Origin: an uncultured Bacteriovorax sp.
Lineage (GTDB): Bacteria > Bdellovibrionota > Bacteriovoracia > Bacteriovoracales > Bacteriovoracaceae
Reading direction: 5' to 3'
NCBI GenBank assembly: GCA_946480715.1
Contig: CAMLKK010000003.1
Span: 121,033 to 185,032, forward strand
DNA length: 64,000 bases
The notes under the pieces were generated by a model. That model had not been told where the DNA came from and did not search any database. It saw nothing but the letters and a program-made list of their open reading frames with translations. Within the stretch, counting starts at the first letter, position 1; each line of letters begins with the position of its first letter. Below, in pieces: positions 35,098 through 42,918 of this stretch. The translations under genes were made by a program, and so were the position numbers.

Positions 35098-36045
35098 TTA
35101 TTTTTTTTGATAGCTAGGAATTTGGGAAATTTCTTCTTTCATACGTAGATAAGATTCTAAACGTGAATGAATAAGATCGAATTCCCGCGTATTTTGCTCA
35201 AGCTTGGAATAAAAATAACAACCTGTACTTTCAGGTGCATGATCGCAGTTATTGAATTTACATTGAACGGCAAGATGTTCGAGATCTGGAAAGTACGACA
35301 ATAAGTCTTCTTCCATTAAATCTTCAACACCGAATGAACGGATACCCGGAGAATCGATCATTGCCATAGTTTCACAGTCAACAATTTCACTCCACGTTGT
35401 GGTGTGAGTCCCCTTGCCCACTTTTCCTACATCTCGCGAGAGAAGATTGATTTTTCCCTCCGAAACTTGGGTGATCAAGCGACTTTTACCAACTCCAGAC
35501 TGACCTAGAAAGATTGAAGTTTTATGAAGAAGTCTTTGTTTTAAATCTTCTAAACCAAGATCGAGATATTTTGGTTTATAGTCTGGATGAGCTGCCGAAA
35601 GTTCAAAACTTTCTATGCCTAATTCTTTCATACGATCGCGTTCAAAAACGATATCGAAGTCATTGTTGAATTCATCCATTTTATTGAAAACCATGAGTGG
35701 GCGAATTCCCCACTGATGAGCACGCACGAGAAAGCGATCAACAATTCCGCGTTTGTATTCGGGTCTTGAAGCAGAACTCACAATGACCATTAAATCACAA
35801 TTGGAAGCTGTGACTTTTTTCTTTTGTTCTCTAATGATCAATCGGTACATTTCATTTTGGCGTGGAAGAACTTCCGTGATGACGTTTTTATCATCAATCA
35901 TCACATAATCACCGACGACGATTGAATTCTCATCACCTTTTAAAAGATTTCCTAATGCCGTGGCCACGACCATTTCCTGCGACTCTTCAAACTTGCAGTC
36001 GAATTCACGTTTAGCCGATTTGAAAACACGGGCCTTTCTTAACAT
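35098..36045 (-). CDS. rsgA: small ribosomal subunit biogenesis GTPase RsgA
   Basis: GTPase that checks late maturation of the 30S subunit. The 315 residues show an N-terminal OB-like domain (about 1-75), then the circularly permuted GTPase: NKMD (G4) at 121-124, P-loop GQSGVGKS at 181-188, and DSPGIRSFG (G3). The C-terminal zinc motif C-x5-C-x-H-x6-C is seen in VQCKFNNCDHAPESTGC. Length is typical. Its start overlaps the end of the upstream oxidase gene by seven bases, indicating one transcript. Confidence 0.96.
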   Translation of the reverse strand: MLRKARVFKSAKREFDCKFEESQEMVVATALGNLLKGDENSIVVGDYVMIDDKNVITEVLPRQNEMYRLIIREQKKKVTASNCDLMVIVSSASRPEYKRGIVDRFLVRAHQWGIRPLMVFNKMDEFNNDFDIVFERDRMKELGIESFELSAAHPDYKPKYLDLGLEDLKQRLLHKTSIFLGQSGVGKSRLITQVSEGKINLLSRDVGKVGKGTHTTTWSEIVDCETMAMIDSPGIRSFGVEDLMEEDLLSYFPDLEHLAVQCKFNNCDHAPESTGCYFYSKLEQNTREFDLIHSRLESYLRMKEEISQIPSYQKK

Positions 36046-37346
36046 GACATAAATCCTTGCGGGAAAAATTGCCCTTTAGGATCCATTGATTTTTTTAATT
36101 CACGGAAAACTTGTCTTTGATGATCATTGAAAAATGGCGGAATAAATTTTTTCTTTAAGAGTCCAATTCCATGTTCAGCAAATGGAGATCCTTTCCACTT
36201 CAAAACTTCAGCGTAAAGATTTTCCAACTGCTGATTGCAGAAATCATTTTTATCCGGCGTCGGCATAAAGTTGAAATGCAAATGCGCATCTCCAAAATGT
36301 CCGAAGAGATTATAACTCACACCTTTCGATGCAAGTACGCGGTAGTATTTTAAAAGGTCAGCGAAATGTTCCGCACCGACTTGAACGTCTGTTCCCTTTT
36401 TAGTGACACCCATGCGTGAATTCACTTCAAAGATGGCACGCGGAACACTCACTCGCAAATCACGACATTTTGAGGAAGCCATTTCAAAAATATTTTCTTC
36501 CGGCATGAGAGTTAACTTCGATAGTAGATTTTCATAAACATATTCGAAATCTTTTTTCGCTACTTCAAGAAAAACGACATCTTGATTTTTGCCTGGATTT
36601 TTTTCAGCGGGCAAATAGGAAAGTGAATTTGAATCAATCAATTCACACGCACGAATTTGTCCGCGAAAACTTTGAACGGCATGAAAGATTTCCAAATGAG
36701 GTTCAAAATTTTCTTCCCATTTAGGCAACAGCAAAAACAAATATGTTTCATCTTCATGTGCGATCGTTTTTAGAACGGCACTCTTGATGATACCCAGCTG
36801 CCCTTCCGTCCCCGTCATAAGATCCGTTTCAAATTCCATGCGCGGATAAGGAGCATTTTTGTATTGAGCATAGTGATTAAAATCTTTTTGATAATCAGCG
36901 AGACTAAAAGTTGTGTTTAACTTTTTATCGGCCTTCAACGATTTTTCTGATCCAGAAAAATCAATATAAGTCAGCTCGACAATTTGCGAACGAAGATTTT
37001 TAAATCCGAATGAACGCTCCCCCGTACAACTTGTCGCAATTCCCGAAAGGACTCCTGCAAGTTCCTCTGTCGGTGAAGTCATGATCTCGCGCTTGTGAGA
37101 AAGACAAAATTCTTTGGCCTCTTTCCACGTCACGAATCCTTCAATCACCAGATCTCCATTCGCTCTAAGCGAAAGCGATCCTTTTATCGTCGAAAGATTT
37201 CCGAGCACTGTTTGTGGTGAAAGCTCTGCTTCCAATTTTTCAAATGGAATCACTGTTGAAGTTTGCGAAGAATGATAGAGAGTCGGCGCGCCCGATGCGA
37301 TATGGGCCTTAACCTCATCCCAGGAATAGAAACTTTTTATGATCAT
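36039..37346 (-). CDS. FAD-linked oxidase, GlcD/lactate dehydrogenase type
   Basis: Flavoprotein of 435 residues of the VAO/PCMH fold that oxidises a 2-hydroxy acid or related substrate. The FAD-binding half includes EELAGVLSGIATSCTGERSFG and, later, FETDLMTGTEGQLGIIKSAVL. The C-terminal oxidase domain has the metal/substrate His-rich motif GHFGDAHLHFNFMP and AEHGIGLLKK, then LKKSMDPKGQFFPQ close to the end, as in D-lactate and glycolate dehydrogenases. No Fe-S Cys motif is present. The N-terminal part is shorter than usual. Substrate unknown. First gene of the transcript with rsgA. Confidence 0.88.
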   Translation of the reverse strand: MIIKSFYSWDEVKAHIASGAPTLYHSSQTSTVIPFEKLEAELSPQTVLGNLSTIKGSLSLRANGDLVIEGFVTWKEAKEFCLSHKREIMTSPTEELAGVLSGIATSCTGERSFGFKNLRSQIVELTYIDFSGSEKSLKADKKLNTTFSLADYQKDFNHYAQYKNAPYPRMEFETDLMTGTEGQLGIIKSAVLKTIAHEDETYLFLLLPKWEENFEPHLEIFHAVQSFRGQIRACELIDSNSLSYLPAEKNPGKNQDVVFLEVAKKDFEYVYENLLSKLTLMPEENIFEMASSKCRDLRVSVPRAIFEVNSRMGVTKKGTDVQVGAEHFADLLKYYRVLASKGVSYNLFGHFGDAHLHFNFMPTPDKNDFCNQQLENLYAEVLKWKGSPFAEHGIGLLKKKFIPPFFNDHQRQVFRELKKSMDPKGQFFPQGFMSC

Positions 37347-37432
37347 AGGTAGAGTCTAGGCAATCTTTAGGCCTACGCCAATAGATATTTAGAATATTAG
37401 GGACTTAGGTCACTTTTAACGCAATCTTTCTC

Positions 37433-37461
37433 TTGACAGAAAGACTTCAAACCCCTATTTT
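37433..37461 (+). promoter_or_regulatory. promoter of tRNA-Arg
   Basis: TTGACA (37433-37438), 17-base spacer, TATTTT (37456-37461). Expected start point about 15 bases before the tRNA. Confidence 0.75.
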
Positions 37462-37483
37462 ACAACAACCTTACTTCTAATTC

Positions 37484-37560
37484 GCACTCGTAGCTCAGTT
37501 GGATAGAGCAACCGATTTCTAATCGGTAGGTCAGAGGTTCGAATCCTCTCGAGTGCGCCA
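37484..37560 (+). tRNA. tRNA-Arg (anticodon TCT)
   Basis: Complete cloverleaf. Acceptor stem GCACTCG/CGAGTGC, D arm GCTC/GAGC, anticodon stem ACCGA/TCGGT with loop TTTCTAA (anticodon TCT at 37518-37520, reading AGA), and T arm AGAGG/CCTCT with GTTCGAA. Discriminator G at 37557; CCA is encoded at 37558-37560. Its 3' end is the left side of the possible attachment repeat described at 37553-37567. Confidence 0.97.
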
Positions 37561-37567
37561 TTTTATC
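37553..37567 (+). repeat. possible attachment site, left copy (tRNA 3' end)
   Basis: GTGCGCCA plus TTTTATC, formed by the end of tRNA-Arg and the next bases, recurs at 38507-38522 with one extra A between the two parts. The repeats bracket the foldback sequence and the ORF6N gene. tRNA 3' ends are the usual integration sites of mobile elements. Confidence 0.5.
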
Positions 37568-37685
37568 CCTATATTTATTCATCTCCGTCGTCGTTGCTTT
37601 CAGCTCGAATTCGTCACGTACTGCTCGTACGCTCCTCATCCGCTCCTCGGCACTCCTAGGATCTGAACAAATCTAGAGATAAAAT
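37560..37685. repeat. 126-bp foldback sequence with 21-bp terminal inverted repeats
   Basis: The left arm 37560-37580 and right arm 37665-37685 are complementary at 18 of 21 positions (outermost ATTTTATC/GATAAAAT). The interior is clearly richer in G and C than the surroundings and holds a small hairpin CGTAC-TGCTC-GTACG. It begins directly at the tRNA's CCA. It could be a MITE-like insertion, or fold as a large RNA hairpin ending the tRNA transcript. The rest of the 282-base gap to 37842 is A/T-rich and shows nothing else. Confidence 0.5.
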
Positions 37686-37842
37686 TCTTTTATAATTACT
37701 TCTAATCGTGAAGCTCCTTTGGAGTAAAGCCAGCATTCAAATTAATTATTCAATTTTGAAAAAATAGATTCAAGTCTGATTATTAAATTCATCTCCACCT
37801 GACTCTTTCATAATGTGCTTTCTTTTTACAAAGAGGACAAAT

Positions 37843-38358
37843 ATGGAAGAAATTGGTTTAGCACAAATTGAAAGTATGATTTATATAATTAGAGGGCAAA
37901 AAGTCATGATTGATTTCGACCTCGCAGAGCTTTATGGAGTCGAGACTAAGTATTTAAATAAAGCAGTAAAGAGAAATCAACTCCGTTTCCCGGAAGATTT
38001 CATGTTTCAACTTACAGCTGAAGAATTTAGAGAGATTCAAAAGCTAAGAAACAATAAAAATCTATATGGTGGTTCAAGGAAAATTCCTTTTGCCTTTACT
38101 GAAAATGGAGTGGCAATGCTTTCTAGCGTTCTGCATTCGGATCAGGCCATCTTAATAAATATCGCAATTATTAGAATCTTTACTAAACTTCGAAGCTTTC
38201 TTCTTTTGGAAAAAGGTCTTAATGATCGTATGAATAAACTTGAGTCAGGTACAAACAAAGTCTTCAAAGTTATCTTTGAAAGATTAGATTCAATGGAAAA
38301 TGTGATTGATACAAAGCTACCCACTGTGAAGAAAAAAATAGGACTCAAAGATAGTTAA
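37843..38358 (+). CDS. ORF6N-domain DNA-binding protein
   Basis: Protein of 171 residues; ATG 37843 has AGAGGA six bases upstream. The N-terminal half is an ORF6N domain: IIRGQKVMIDFDLAELYGVETKYLNKAVKRN, then RFPEDFMFQLT and IPFAFTENGVAMLSSVL. This domain is typical of phage and other mobile-element DNA-binding proteins related to KilA-N and Bro-N. A helical C-terminal tail probably mediates oligomerisation. It is the only gene between tRNA-Arg and the second copy of the tRNA end, consistent with a small element or remnant. It does not resemble an integrase or toxin. Confidence 0.92.
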   Translation: MEEIGLAQIESMIYIIRGQKVMIDFDLAELYGVETKYLNKAVKRNQLRFPEDFMFQLTAEEFREIQKLRNNKNLYGGSRKIPFAFTENGVAMLSSVLHSDQAILINIAIIRIFTKLRSFLLLEKGLNDRMNKLESGTNKVFKVIFERLDSMENVIDTKLPTVKKKIGLKDS

Positions 38359-38365
38359 ATTTGCA

Positions 38366-38392
38366 CTTGAAGTTCCAAACTGGAACTTCAAG
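38366..38392. repeat. perfect 12-bp palindrome downstream of the ORF6N gene
   Basis: CTTGAAGTTCCA, three-base loop AAC, TGGAACTTCAAG. There is only a short T run after it, so it may be a terminator or a protein-binding site. A related imperfect palindrome lies at 38432-38451. Confidence 0.6.
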
Positions 38393-38431
38393 TTTGTAAC
38401 CAATTAAAATTAGATAAGTTTTTCTACTTTG

Positions 38432-38451
38432 GAGGTGCCAATTTGGAACCT
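38432..38451. repeat. imperfect palindrome related to 38366-38392
   Basis: GAGGTGCCA-ATT-TGGAACCTC with one mismatched pair; the core CCA-N3-TGGAAC matches the preceding palindrome. The gap 38359-38654 (296 bases) contains these two palindromes and the right attachment-like repeat, and no other gene. Confidence 0.45.
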
Positions 38452-38506
38452 CAAAACGAGACAAAATTATTCATTCAAGCAAGAAGTTCGAAAATTATCA
38501 ACTTGG

Positions 38507-38522
38507 GTGCGCCAATTTTATC
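38507..38522 (+). repeat. possible attachment site, right copy
   Basis: GTGCGCCA-A-TTTTATC, a copy of the tRNA-Arg 3' end and flank (37553-37567). A GTTCGAA like the tRNA T loop lies 21 bases upstream (38486-38492), although spacing differs from the tRNA. Confidence 0.5.
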
Positions 38523-38654
38523 GAAAAAATACGCAGCATTTTTTACTAGTTCAATCTGAACTTCTGCCAGCGTCCAGCAAACTCATCGCATTTTGACTTA
38601 AAAACTCTTTAATTTGAAAGTTGATACATTAGTTTTTCAACCAAGGGATTAGGG

Positions 38655-39341
38655 ATGTTTGGAAAAGAAATACTCTCGTTAACGGTTCTCTGTTTGTTAT
38701 CAAATGAAGGATTCGCTCAGGCCACTGAAATGTTGCCTGATTTGATCACTTCTCGTTCAACTTTGAACGATAATCGAATTGACGACGAAACAATCCCTGG
38801 AAAAAAACTTCTTCGTCTATCCAACTCGTCTCCCAATATAGGAAGAGGCAGACTTGAATTGCGTGGTGGAAAAATATTGGAAGATGGAAACCGAGAGGTT
38901 TATCAACGAATCTATCTGAGCAACGGAAAATTTGTGAGTAAACTCGCAGGAATTTTTGAATATCATCCTGAACATAAGCATATTCATTTTCAGGATTATG
39001 CTGTTTACCGATTGCGAGAAATTACGCCTGATTCAGGTGTAGGCCCAATAGTGGCGACCAGTGAGAAAATTAGTTTTTGTCTCAGAAACAGTAAAGTTTA
39101 TAATCGAAATCTTCCAGGATTTAATCCGAAATCAGAATACAAAAGTTGCAGCAGTGAAGTTCAGGGAGTTGGTGTTGGATATGCTGACTATTATGGAAAA
39201 AATCTTTATGGGCAATGGATAGATATCACGGACGTTCCATCTGGTCGCTATTGGCTTGAATCGGAAGTCGATCCTGTTAATCGATTGAAAGAGAGCAATG
39301 AAGAGAACAATATTGCTCGCGTAACGGTTAACATCGACTAA
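38655..39341 (+). CDS. secreted lysyl-oxidase-like copper enzyme
   Basis: Exported protein of 228 residues (signal peptide cut near NEGFA) with the lysyl oxidase catalytic domain, which oxidatively deaminates peptidyl-lysine or other amines. The copper motif is YHPEHKHIHFQDYAVYRL with His104, His107, His109 and His111. The two residues that crosslink into the lysyl-tyrosyl quinone cofactor are preserved: Lys138 in EKISFCLRN and Tyr180 in DYYGKNLYGQWIDITDVPSG. The C-terminal SEVDPVNRLKESNEENN also matches. Animal enzymes carry more cysteines; here only two are seen (SFC and KSC). Bacterial members exist but are uncommon. Single gene; the target could be envelope or prey proteins. Confidence 0.93.
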   Translation: MFGKEILSLTVLCLLSNEGFAQATEMLPDLITSRSTLNDNRIDDETIPGKKLLRLSNSSPNIGRGRLELRGGKILEDGNREVYQRIYLSNGKFVSKLAGIFEYHPEHKHIHFQDYAVYRLREITPDSGVGPIVATSEKISFCLRNSKVYNRNLPGFNPKSEYKSCSSEVQGVGVGYADYYGKNLYGQWIDITDVPSGRYWLESEVDPVNRLKESNEENNIARVTVNID

Positions 39342-39464
39342 CACTTACTAAAATTGATAATTTCAGATACACCTCAATGCCCATGGCTTATTTTGCTATT
39401 TGGGCCTGACATTCCGACCCTAAATCTAGTAAATATCAGCCACTATTTTTAAAAGAGGTTCTGA

Positions 39465-40097
39465 ATGAAAAGTATACTTTTAGCATTATTGTTAACTACG
39501 AATGTAATGGCCGATGAATGCAGCACATCTCCAGCGATGTTCACTTTAAAAAGTATCCTCAACGATCATTTATTAAGAAAAGCTTACGAAGAAAATATTT
39601 ATAAAACTGCACCAATGCTGGCTGACCAAGTGTACATCCAAAGCACTCAAAACATGGTGACTTCTATGGATGTTCTTTTTGGGCTAAAACAATTGAATGA
39701 TTTTTACGTAACACGATTGAATGATTCATTTCAAACTGGAGAAGTTCTTAACGTTGAAAGCAGCATGAATGAGTTGAATACATGTTTGTCTGAAGAAAAG
39801 AAAAATCAATGTTCAGGATTAATCCAAGATTTCAGAAATTCACTAAATTCATTCTCAACGGCCAATGCCAACAGATTAAATAATTTGCAAGGATTAGCGA
39901 GCACGGTTTCAAGCCTGAATGCTGAAGCTCAAAGTCTAGCTTCATCAAGACAGATTTTCCCAAGTGATAAAGCTTATCAATACATCCAAAGTTTCGACGC
40001 AAGTTGGGGCAATGCCATCATTTTAAAGAAAGCTCTGGAAGAAAGTTATACTCATGCTAATAAAGCTCATGAACAACTTTCAGGATGCATTCGCTAG
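39465..40097 (+). CDS. exported helical protein of unknown function
   Basis: Exported protein of 210 residues with a signal peptide MKSILLALLLTTNVMA and a Cys near the new N-terminus (DECS). The rest is predicted all-helical, rich in Ser, Asn, Leu and Gln, with three further cysteines (NTC, NQC and SGC near the end), which could pair. AGAGG stands about seven bases upstream of the ATG. No family recognised. Ends in a palindromic terminator shared with the convergent gene. Confidence 0.75.
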   Translation: MKSILLALLLTTNVMADECSTSPAMFTLKSILNDHLLRKAYEENIYKTAPMLADQVYIQSTQNMVTSMDVLFGLKQLNDFYVTRLNDSFQTGEVLNVESSMNELNTCLSEEKKNQCSGLIQDFRNSLNSFSTANANRLNNLQGLASTVSSLNAEAQSLASSRQIFPSDKAYQYIQSFDASWGNAIILKKALEESYTHANKAHEQLSGCIR

Positions 40098-40117
40098 GAC
40101 TTCTTAAGAAGTCCTAG
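40094..40117. terminator. palindromic terminator between converging genes
   Basis: A perfect 24-base palindrome (CTAGGACTTCTT and its complement). Its first bases overlap the end of the plus-strand gene, and a short T-rich stretch follows. Confidence 0.6.
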
Positions 40118-40122
40118 AAATT

Positions 40123-41115
40123 TTATACACGATGAACTTTCCAGGCACCTGGTCTGTAAATTCCATCCACACCAAATGAAACTAGGTAGACACGACCTTC
40201 TCTATCAAGAGCAAGTTTTGACGTTGTGGCCGAAAAAGAAGCATAACCCAAATTTCCACCAATTAATTCATCTAACTTTGCATCGATGAAAAGAGATGGA
40301 TTGGCCACAGCAACGAGTTTCCAAGCATTCAGTTTTTGAGCATCGGCAGTCCAAATAGAAGCGATACCCTCAGTGTTGTAAACAAGCAGAGCAACTTTAT
40401 TCTGATGTTTGTAAACTTGAATTGATTTAATCTCCTCCTCAATACCAGTATGTCTGATTTGAGGATAATTAAAATCTTCGATCGATGGAACAAGAAGATT
40501 CTGTTGTGCCATTCCTGGTTTGTTAATATGAATTGTATTCACTGAACCTTTGATAACTTTACGAGGACCCCAAACTTGTTTAACAAAAGTTTTCGTAATC
40601 TCAATACCAACATTGGCCGCAGTTGTTTCATTAAGATATTTAATATCCATTAATGCTTCTGCTGACGGTCCTTCATTCGAGCCAATAGCGATAACTGGCA
40701 TTTCTGTTTCAACATACAGATTATGCTTCTTTAAAAAATTGTAAGTTGCTTCCTGAACTTCAGGAGCGCAGTTTGATAATGAAGCATTAATTCCACGGTG
40801 TATATTTCCGGCCACTGCTGCAAGTTTTAATTTATTGAATGGAACACGAGCATGTAACTCAGTAACAAATTTCAGTAATTCAGCATCGTTTGTAACAAGC
40901 TCTTCTTTAATACAAAGATAATTTTTCACATCGTTGAATAAATCCCAATAAGTGCCTACAACGACTTCTTCAGTAACTTGATTATTGAAAATCCTTTCGA
41001 TTTTTTTATTCAATTCCGTAAAATCCTTAAAAGGGCTTTTGATTGGAGGAGGCATATATCCTGCGTGAGCGAGAGAAGTGAACGCGACAAAAGCAGTCAG
41101 TAACATGACTTTCAT
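40123..41115 (-). CDS. exported protein of unknown function
   Basis: Exported protein of 330 residues. ATG 41115 is chosen because GAGG lies six bases upstream and it yields the signal peptide MKVMLLTAFVAFTSLAHA; the longer frame to 41175 adds a polar stretch. The N-terminal half is helical (a Leu/Lys-rich block with two Cys), the C-terminal half looks beta-rich with repeated strands (KVALLVYNTEGIASIWTAD, SKLALDREGRVYLVSFGVDGIYRPGAW) that recall a propeller-type repeat, but too few copies are present to claim it. No family recognised. Confidence 0.75.
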   Translation of the reverse strand: MKVMLLTAFVAFTSLAHAGYMPPPIKSPFKDFTELNKKIERIFNNQVTEEVVVGTYWDLFNDVKNYLCIKEELVTNDAELLKFVTELHARVPFNKLKLAAVAGNIHRGINASLSNCAPEVQEATYNFLKKHNLYVETEMPVIAIGSNEGPSAEALMDIKYLNETTAANVGIEITKTFVKQVWGPRKVIKGSVNTIHINKPGMAQQNLLVPSIEDFNYPQIRHTGIEEEIKSIQVYKHQNKVALLVYNTEGIASIWTADAQKLNAWKLVAVANPSLFIDAKLDELIGGNLGYASFSATTSKLALDREGRVYLVSFGVDGIYRPGAWKVHRV

Positions 41116-41263
41116 AAAAACCTCATAGTTAGGAATCTTTCGAGAACTACATATAACTTGTTGGGCGCTCTTCAACGCTTATTATGTAAGTATTTCATGG
41201 CAAGTCGGGACAATTATCTAGCTATTTGATAGTATGAATAGGGCCATTAAAGAAGGGAATCCA

Positions 41264-42004
41264 ATGACTATCGAAACAAGACAAGACATCGTTCAGCTGC
41301 AGATTATCGGTAAAATTGTTCGCGAGACGCTTCAATTGATGATGAAGTCGGCAAAACCTGGAATGACAACTCTTGAGTTGGATGAAATTGGAAAAGAAAA
41401 TCTCGAAAAGCATGGAGCGAAATCTGCTCCAAAAGTTACATATAATTTTCCTGGATACACTTGTATTTCTGTAAATGAAGACATTGCCCACGGTATACCG
41501 AATTCATATGTCATTAAAGATGGCGATTTAATCAATATTGATGTTTCAGCAGAACTTAACGGCTATTACGCTGATACGGGTGGATCGTTTGTTGTTGGTG
41601 AGGCGTCTCCTGTTCAAGCACGAGTCATGCGAGCGACTAAAGAAGCTTTGAATGCTGCCATGGCCGTTGCAACTGCAGGTGCTCCACTTAATCTTATCGG
41701 CAAGGCAATCGAAAAAGTTGCTCGCAAGCACAACTTAAAAATTATTCTCAATTTAGGCAGTCATGGTGTTGGCCGGGCCCTGCATGAAGAGCCTAAATTT
41801 ATAGCTCCGTATTTTGATCGCTCTGATCGCAGAATTCTGAAAGAGGGACAAGTCATCACGATTGAGCCGTTTCTTTCAACGAAAACGACATATGTTGAAG
41901 AAGGAGCTGATGGCTGGACTCTTTCGGGTGAAGTCGGAAATGTGGCCGCTCAATATGAGCACACAATGATCATCACTAAAAACAAGCCGCAAATTCTTAC
42001 CTAG
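41264..42004 (+). CDS. map: type I methionine aminopeptidase
   Basis: Removes the N-terminal Met from nascent proteins; essential in most bacteria. The 246-residue protein starts at ATG 41264, which has AAGGGA six bases upstream (the longer frame from 41234 has no such site). The pita-bread metal ligands are visible: Asp in NIDVSAELNGYYAD and its second Asp, His in GSHGVGRALHE, Glu in TIEPFLS and Glu in AQYEHTMII. NFPGYTCISVNEDIAHGIP is the classical substrate-pocket block. No extra zinc-finger region is present. Confidence 0.95.
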   Translation: MTIETRQDIVQLQIIGKIVRETLQLMMKSAKPGMTTLELDEIGKENLEKHGAKSAPKVTYNFPGYTCISVNEDIAHGIPNSYVIKDGDLINIDVSAELNGYYADTGGSFVVGEASPVQARVMRATKEALNAAMAVATAGAPLNLIGKAIEKVARKHNLKIILNLGSHGVGRALHEEPKFIAPYFDRSDRRILKEGQVITIEPFLSTKTTYVEEGADGWTLSGEVGNVAAQYEHTMIITKNKPQILT

Positions 42005-42094
42005 ATATTGTTTTAATCGAACGATCTCTTATCATTTATCAATTTTGTCGAAATGGCATTCACCATTATTATCTCCTTATCAAAGGAGAAAAAG

Positions 42095-42364
42095 ATGAAA
42101 TGTCCAAGCTGTAAAAATGATCAGATGCTATCAATGACGGAGAGAATGGGAATCGAAATCGACTACTGCCCTACTTGTCGAGGCGTTTGGTTAGATCGCG
42201 GTGAACTTGATAAGATTATTGAAAAAGCGCAAGCTGAAAACACAGTTCAATCTACTCCTCGTGAAAAAATTCAGGAAGTCATCTTCCGTGACTCTGATTA
42301 CAAACATAAAGATTTTTACAAACAAAAGCGTAAAAAATCCTTTCTCGAAGAGCTTTTTGATTAA
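42095..42364 (+). CDS. zf-TFIIB-domain protein
   Basis: Cytosolic protein of 89 residues with an ideal AAAGGAG Shine-Dalgarno before ATG 42095. The N-terminal zinc finger MKCPSCKNDQML...YCPTCRGVWLDRGELDKIIE is the zf-TFIIB pattern (two CxxC pairs and the GVWLDRGEL block). The basic C-terminal tail (KHKDFYKQKRKKSFLEELFD) is typical of these small proteins. Function unknown; related proteins occur widely without a settled role. Confidence 0.88.
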   Translation: MKCPSCKNDQMLSMTERMGIEIDYCPTCRGVWLDRGELDKIIEKAQAENTVQSTPREKIQEVIFRDSDYKHKDFYKQKRKKSFLEELFD

Positions 42365-42414
42365 AGCTCAAAACAATTCTTGTAGGCTTCTAGAGATCAT
42401 GGAATTATTTATTC

Positions 42415-42918
42415 ATGATCATAAGAAAACTAACTGCTGCTGATAGCGCTGACTTTTACAACGTTCGTCTTCTGGGTCTCGAACTTCATCCTGAAGCTTT
42501 TGGTACTGGAGCTGATGATTTTCGAAATGCGACCGACGCTCAGATAAAAGATCAGTTGAACAAAAATACTCAAACCGATTTCACATTAGGTGCGTTTGTC
42601 GAAGATAGACTTGCAGGTCTGATTAGTTTAAAGCGAGAACCCAAAGCCTCAGTCAGACATAAAGCGACTGTTTGGGGATTTTTCGTTGTACCTCAACATC
42701 GTCAAAAAAATATTGGAAAAGATCTTTTAGCAAAACTCATTTCAGAATCACGCAAGATAGATGGGCTGGATTATTTGAGGGCCGTGGTGACGATCAATGA
42801 GATGAATTCAAAACGACTTTTTGAATCTGCCGGTTTTATCGAATATGGCCTTGAGGCAAATGGTATCAAACAGAATTCAAAATATTATGATCAATCATTC
42901 CTAAAATATAAATTATGA
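42415..42918 (+). CDS. GNAT-family N-acetyltransferase
   Basis: Acetyl-CoA-dependent acetyltransferase of 167 residues. It shows the GNAT order: N-terminal RKLTAADSADFYNVR, strand 4 ATVWGFFVVPQHRQKNIGKDLLAKLI with the acetyl-CoA loop (Q/R-x-x-G-x-G/A, here RQKNIG), then the later block RAVVTINEMNSKRLFESAGFIEYG. Substrate is not predictable. No clear Shine-Dalgarno is seen before ATG 42415. Its stop overlaps the next start by four bases, so it is coupled to the exported protein after it. Confidence 0.9.
   Translation: MIIRKLTAADSADFYNVRLLGLELHPEAFGTGADDFRNATDAQIKDQLNKNTQTDFTLGAFVEDRLAGLISLKREPKASVRHKATVWGFFVVPQHRQKNIGKDLLAKLISESRKIDGLDYLRAVVTINEMNSKRLFESAGFIEYGLEANGIKQNSKYYDQSFLKYKL

Noticed and set aside
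37843..38358. ORF6N gene as a toxin-antitoxin component
   Set aside because: No small partner gene on either side and no toxin fold; the domain is a phage-type DNA-binding module.
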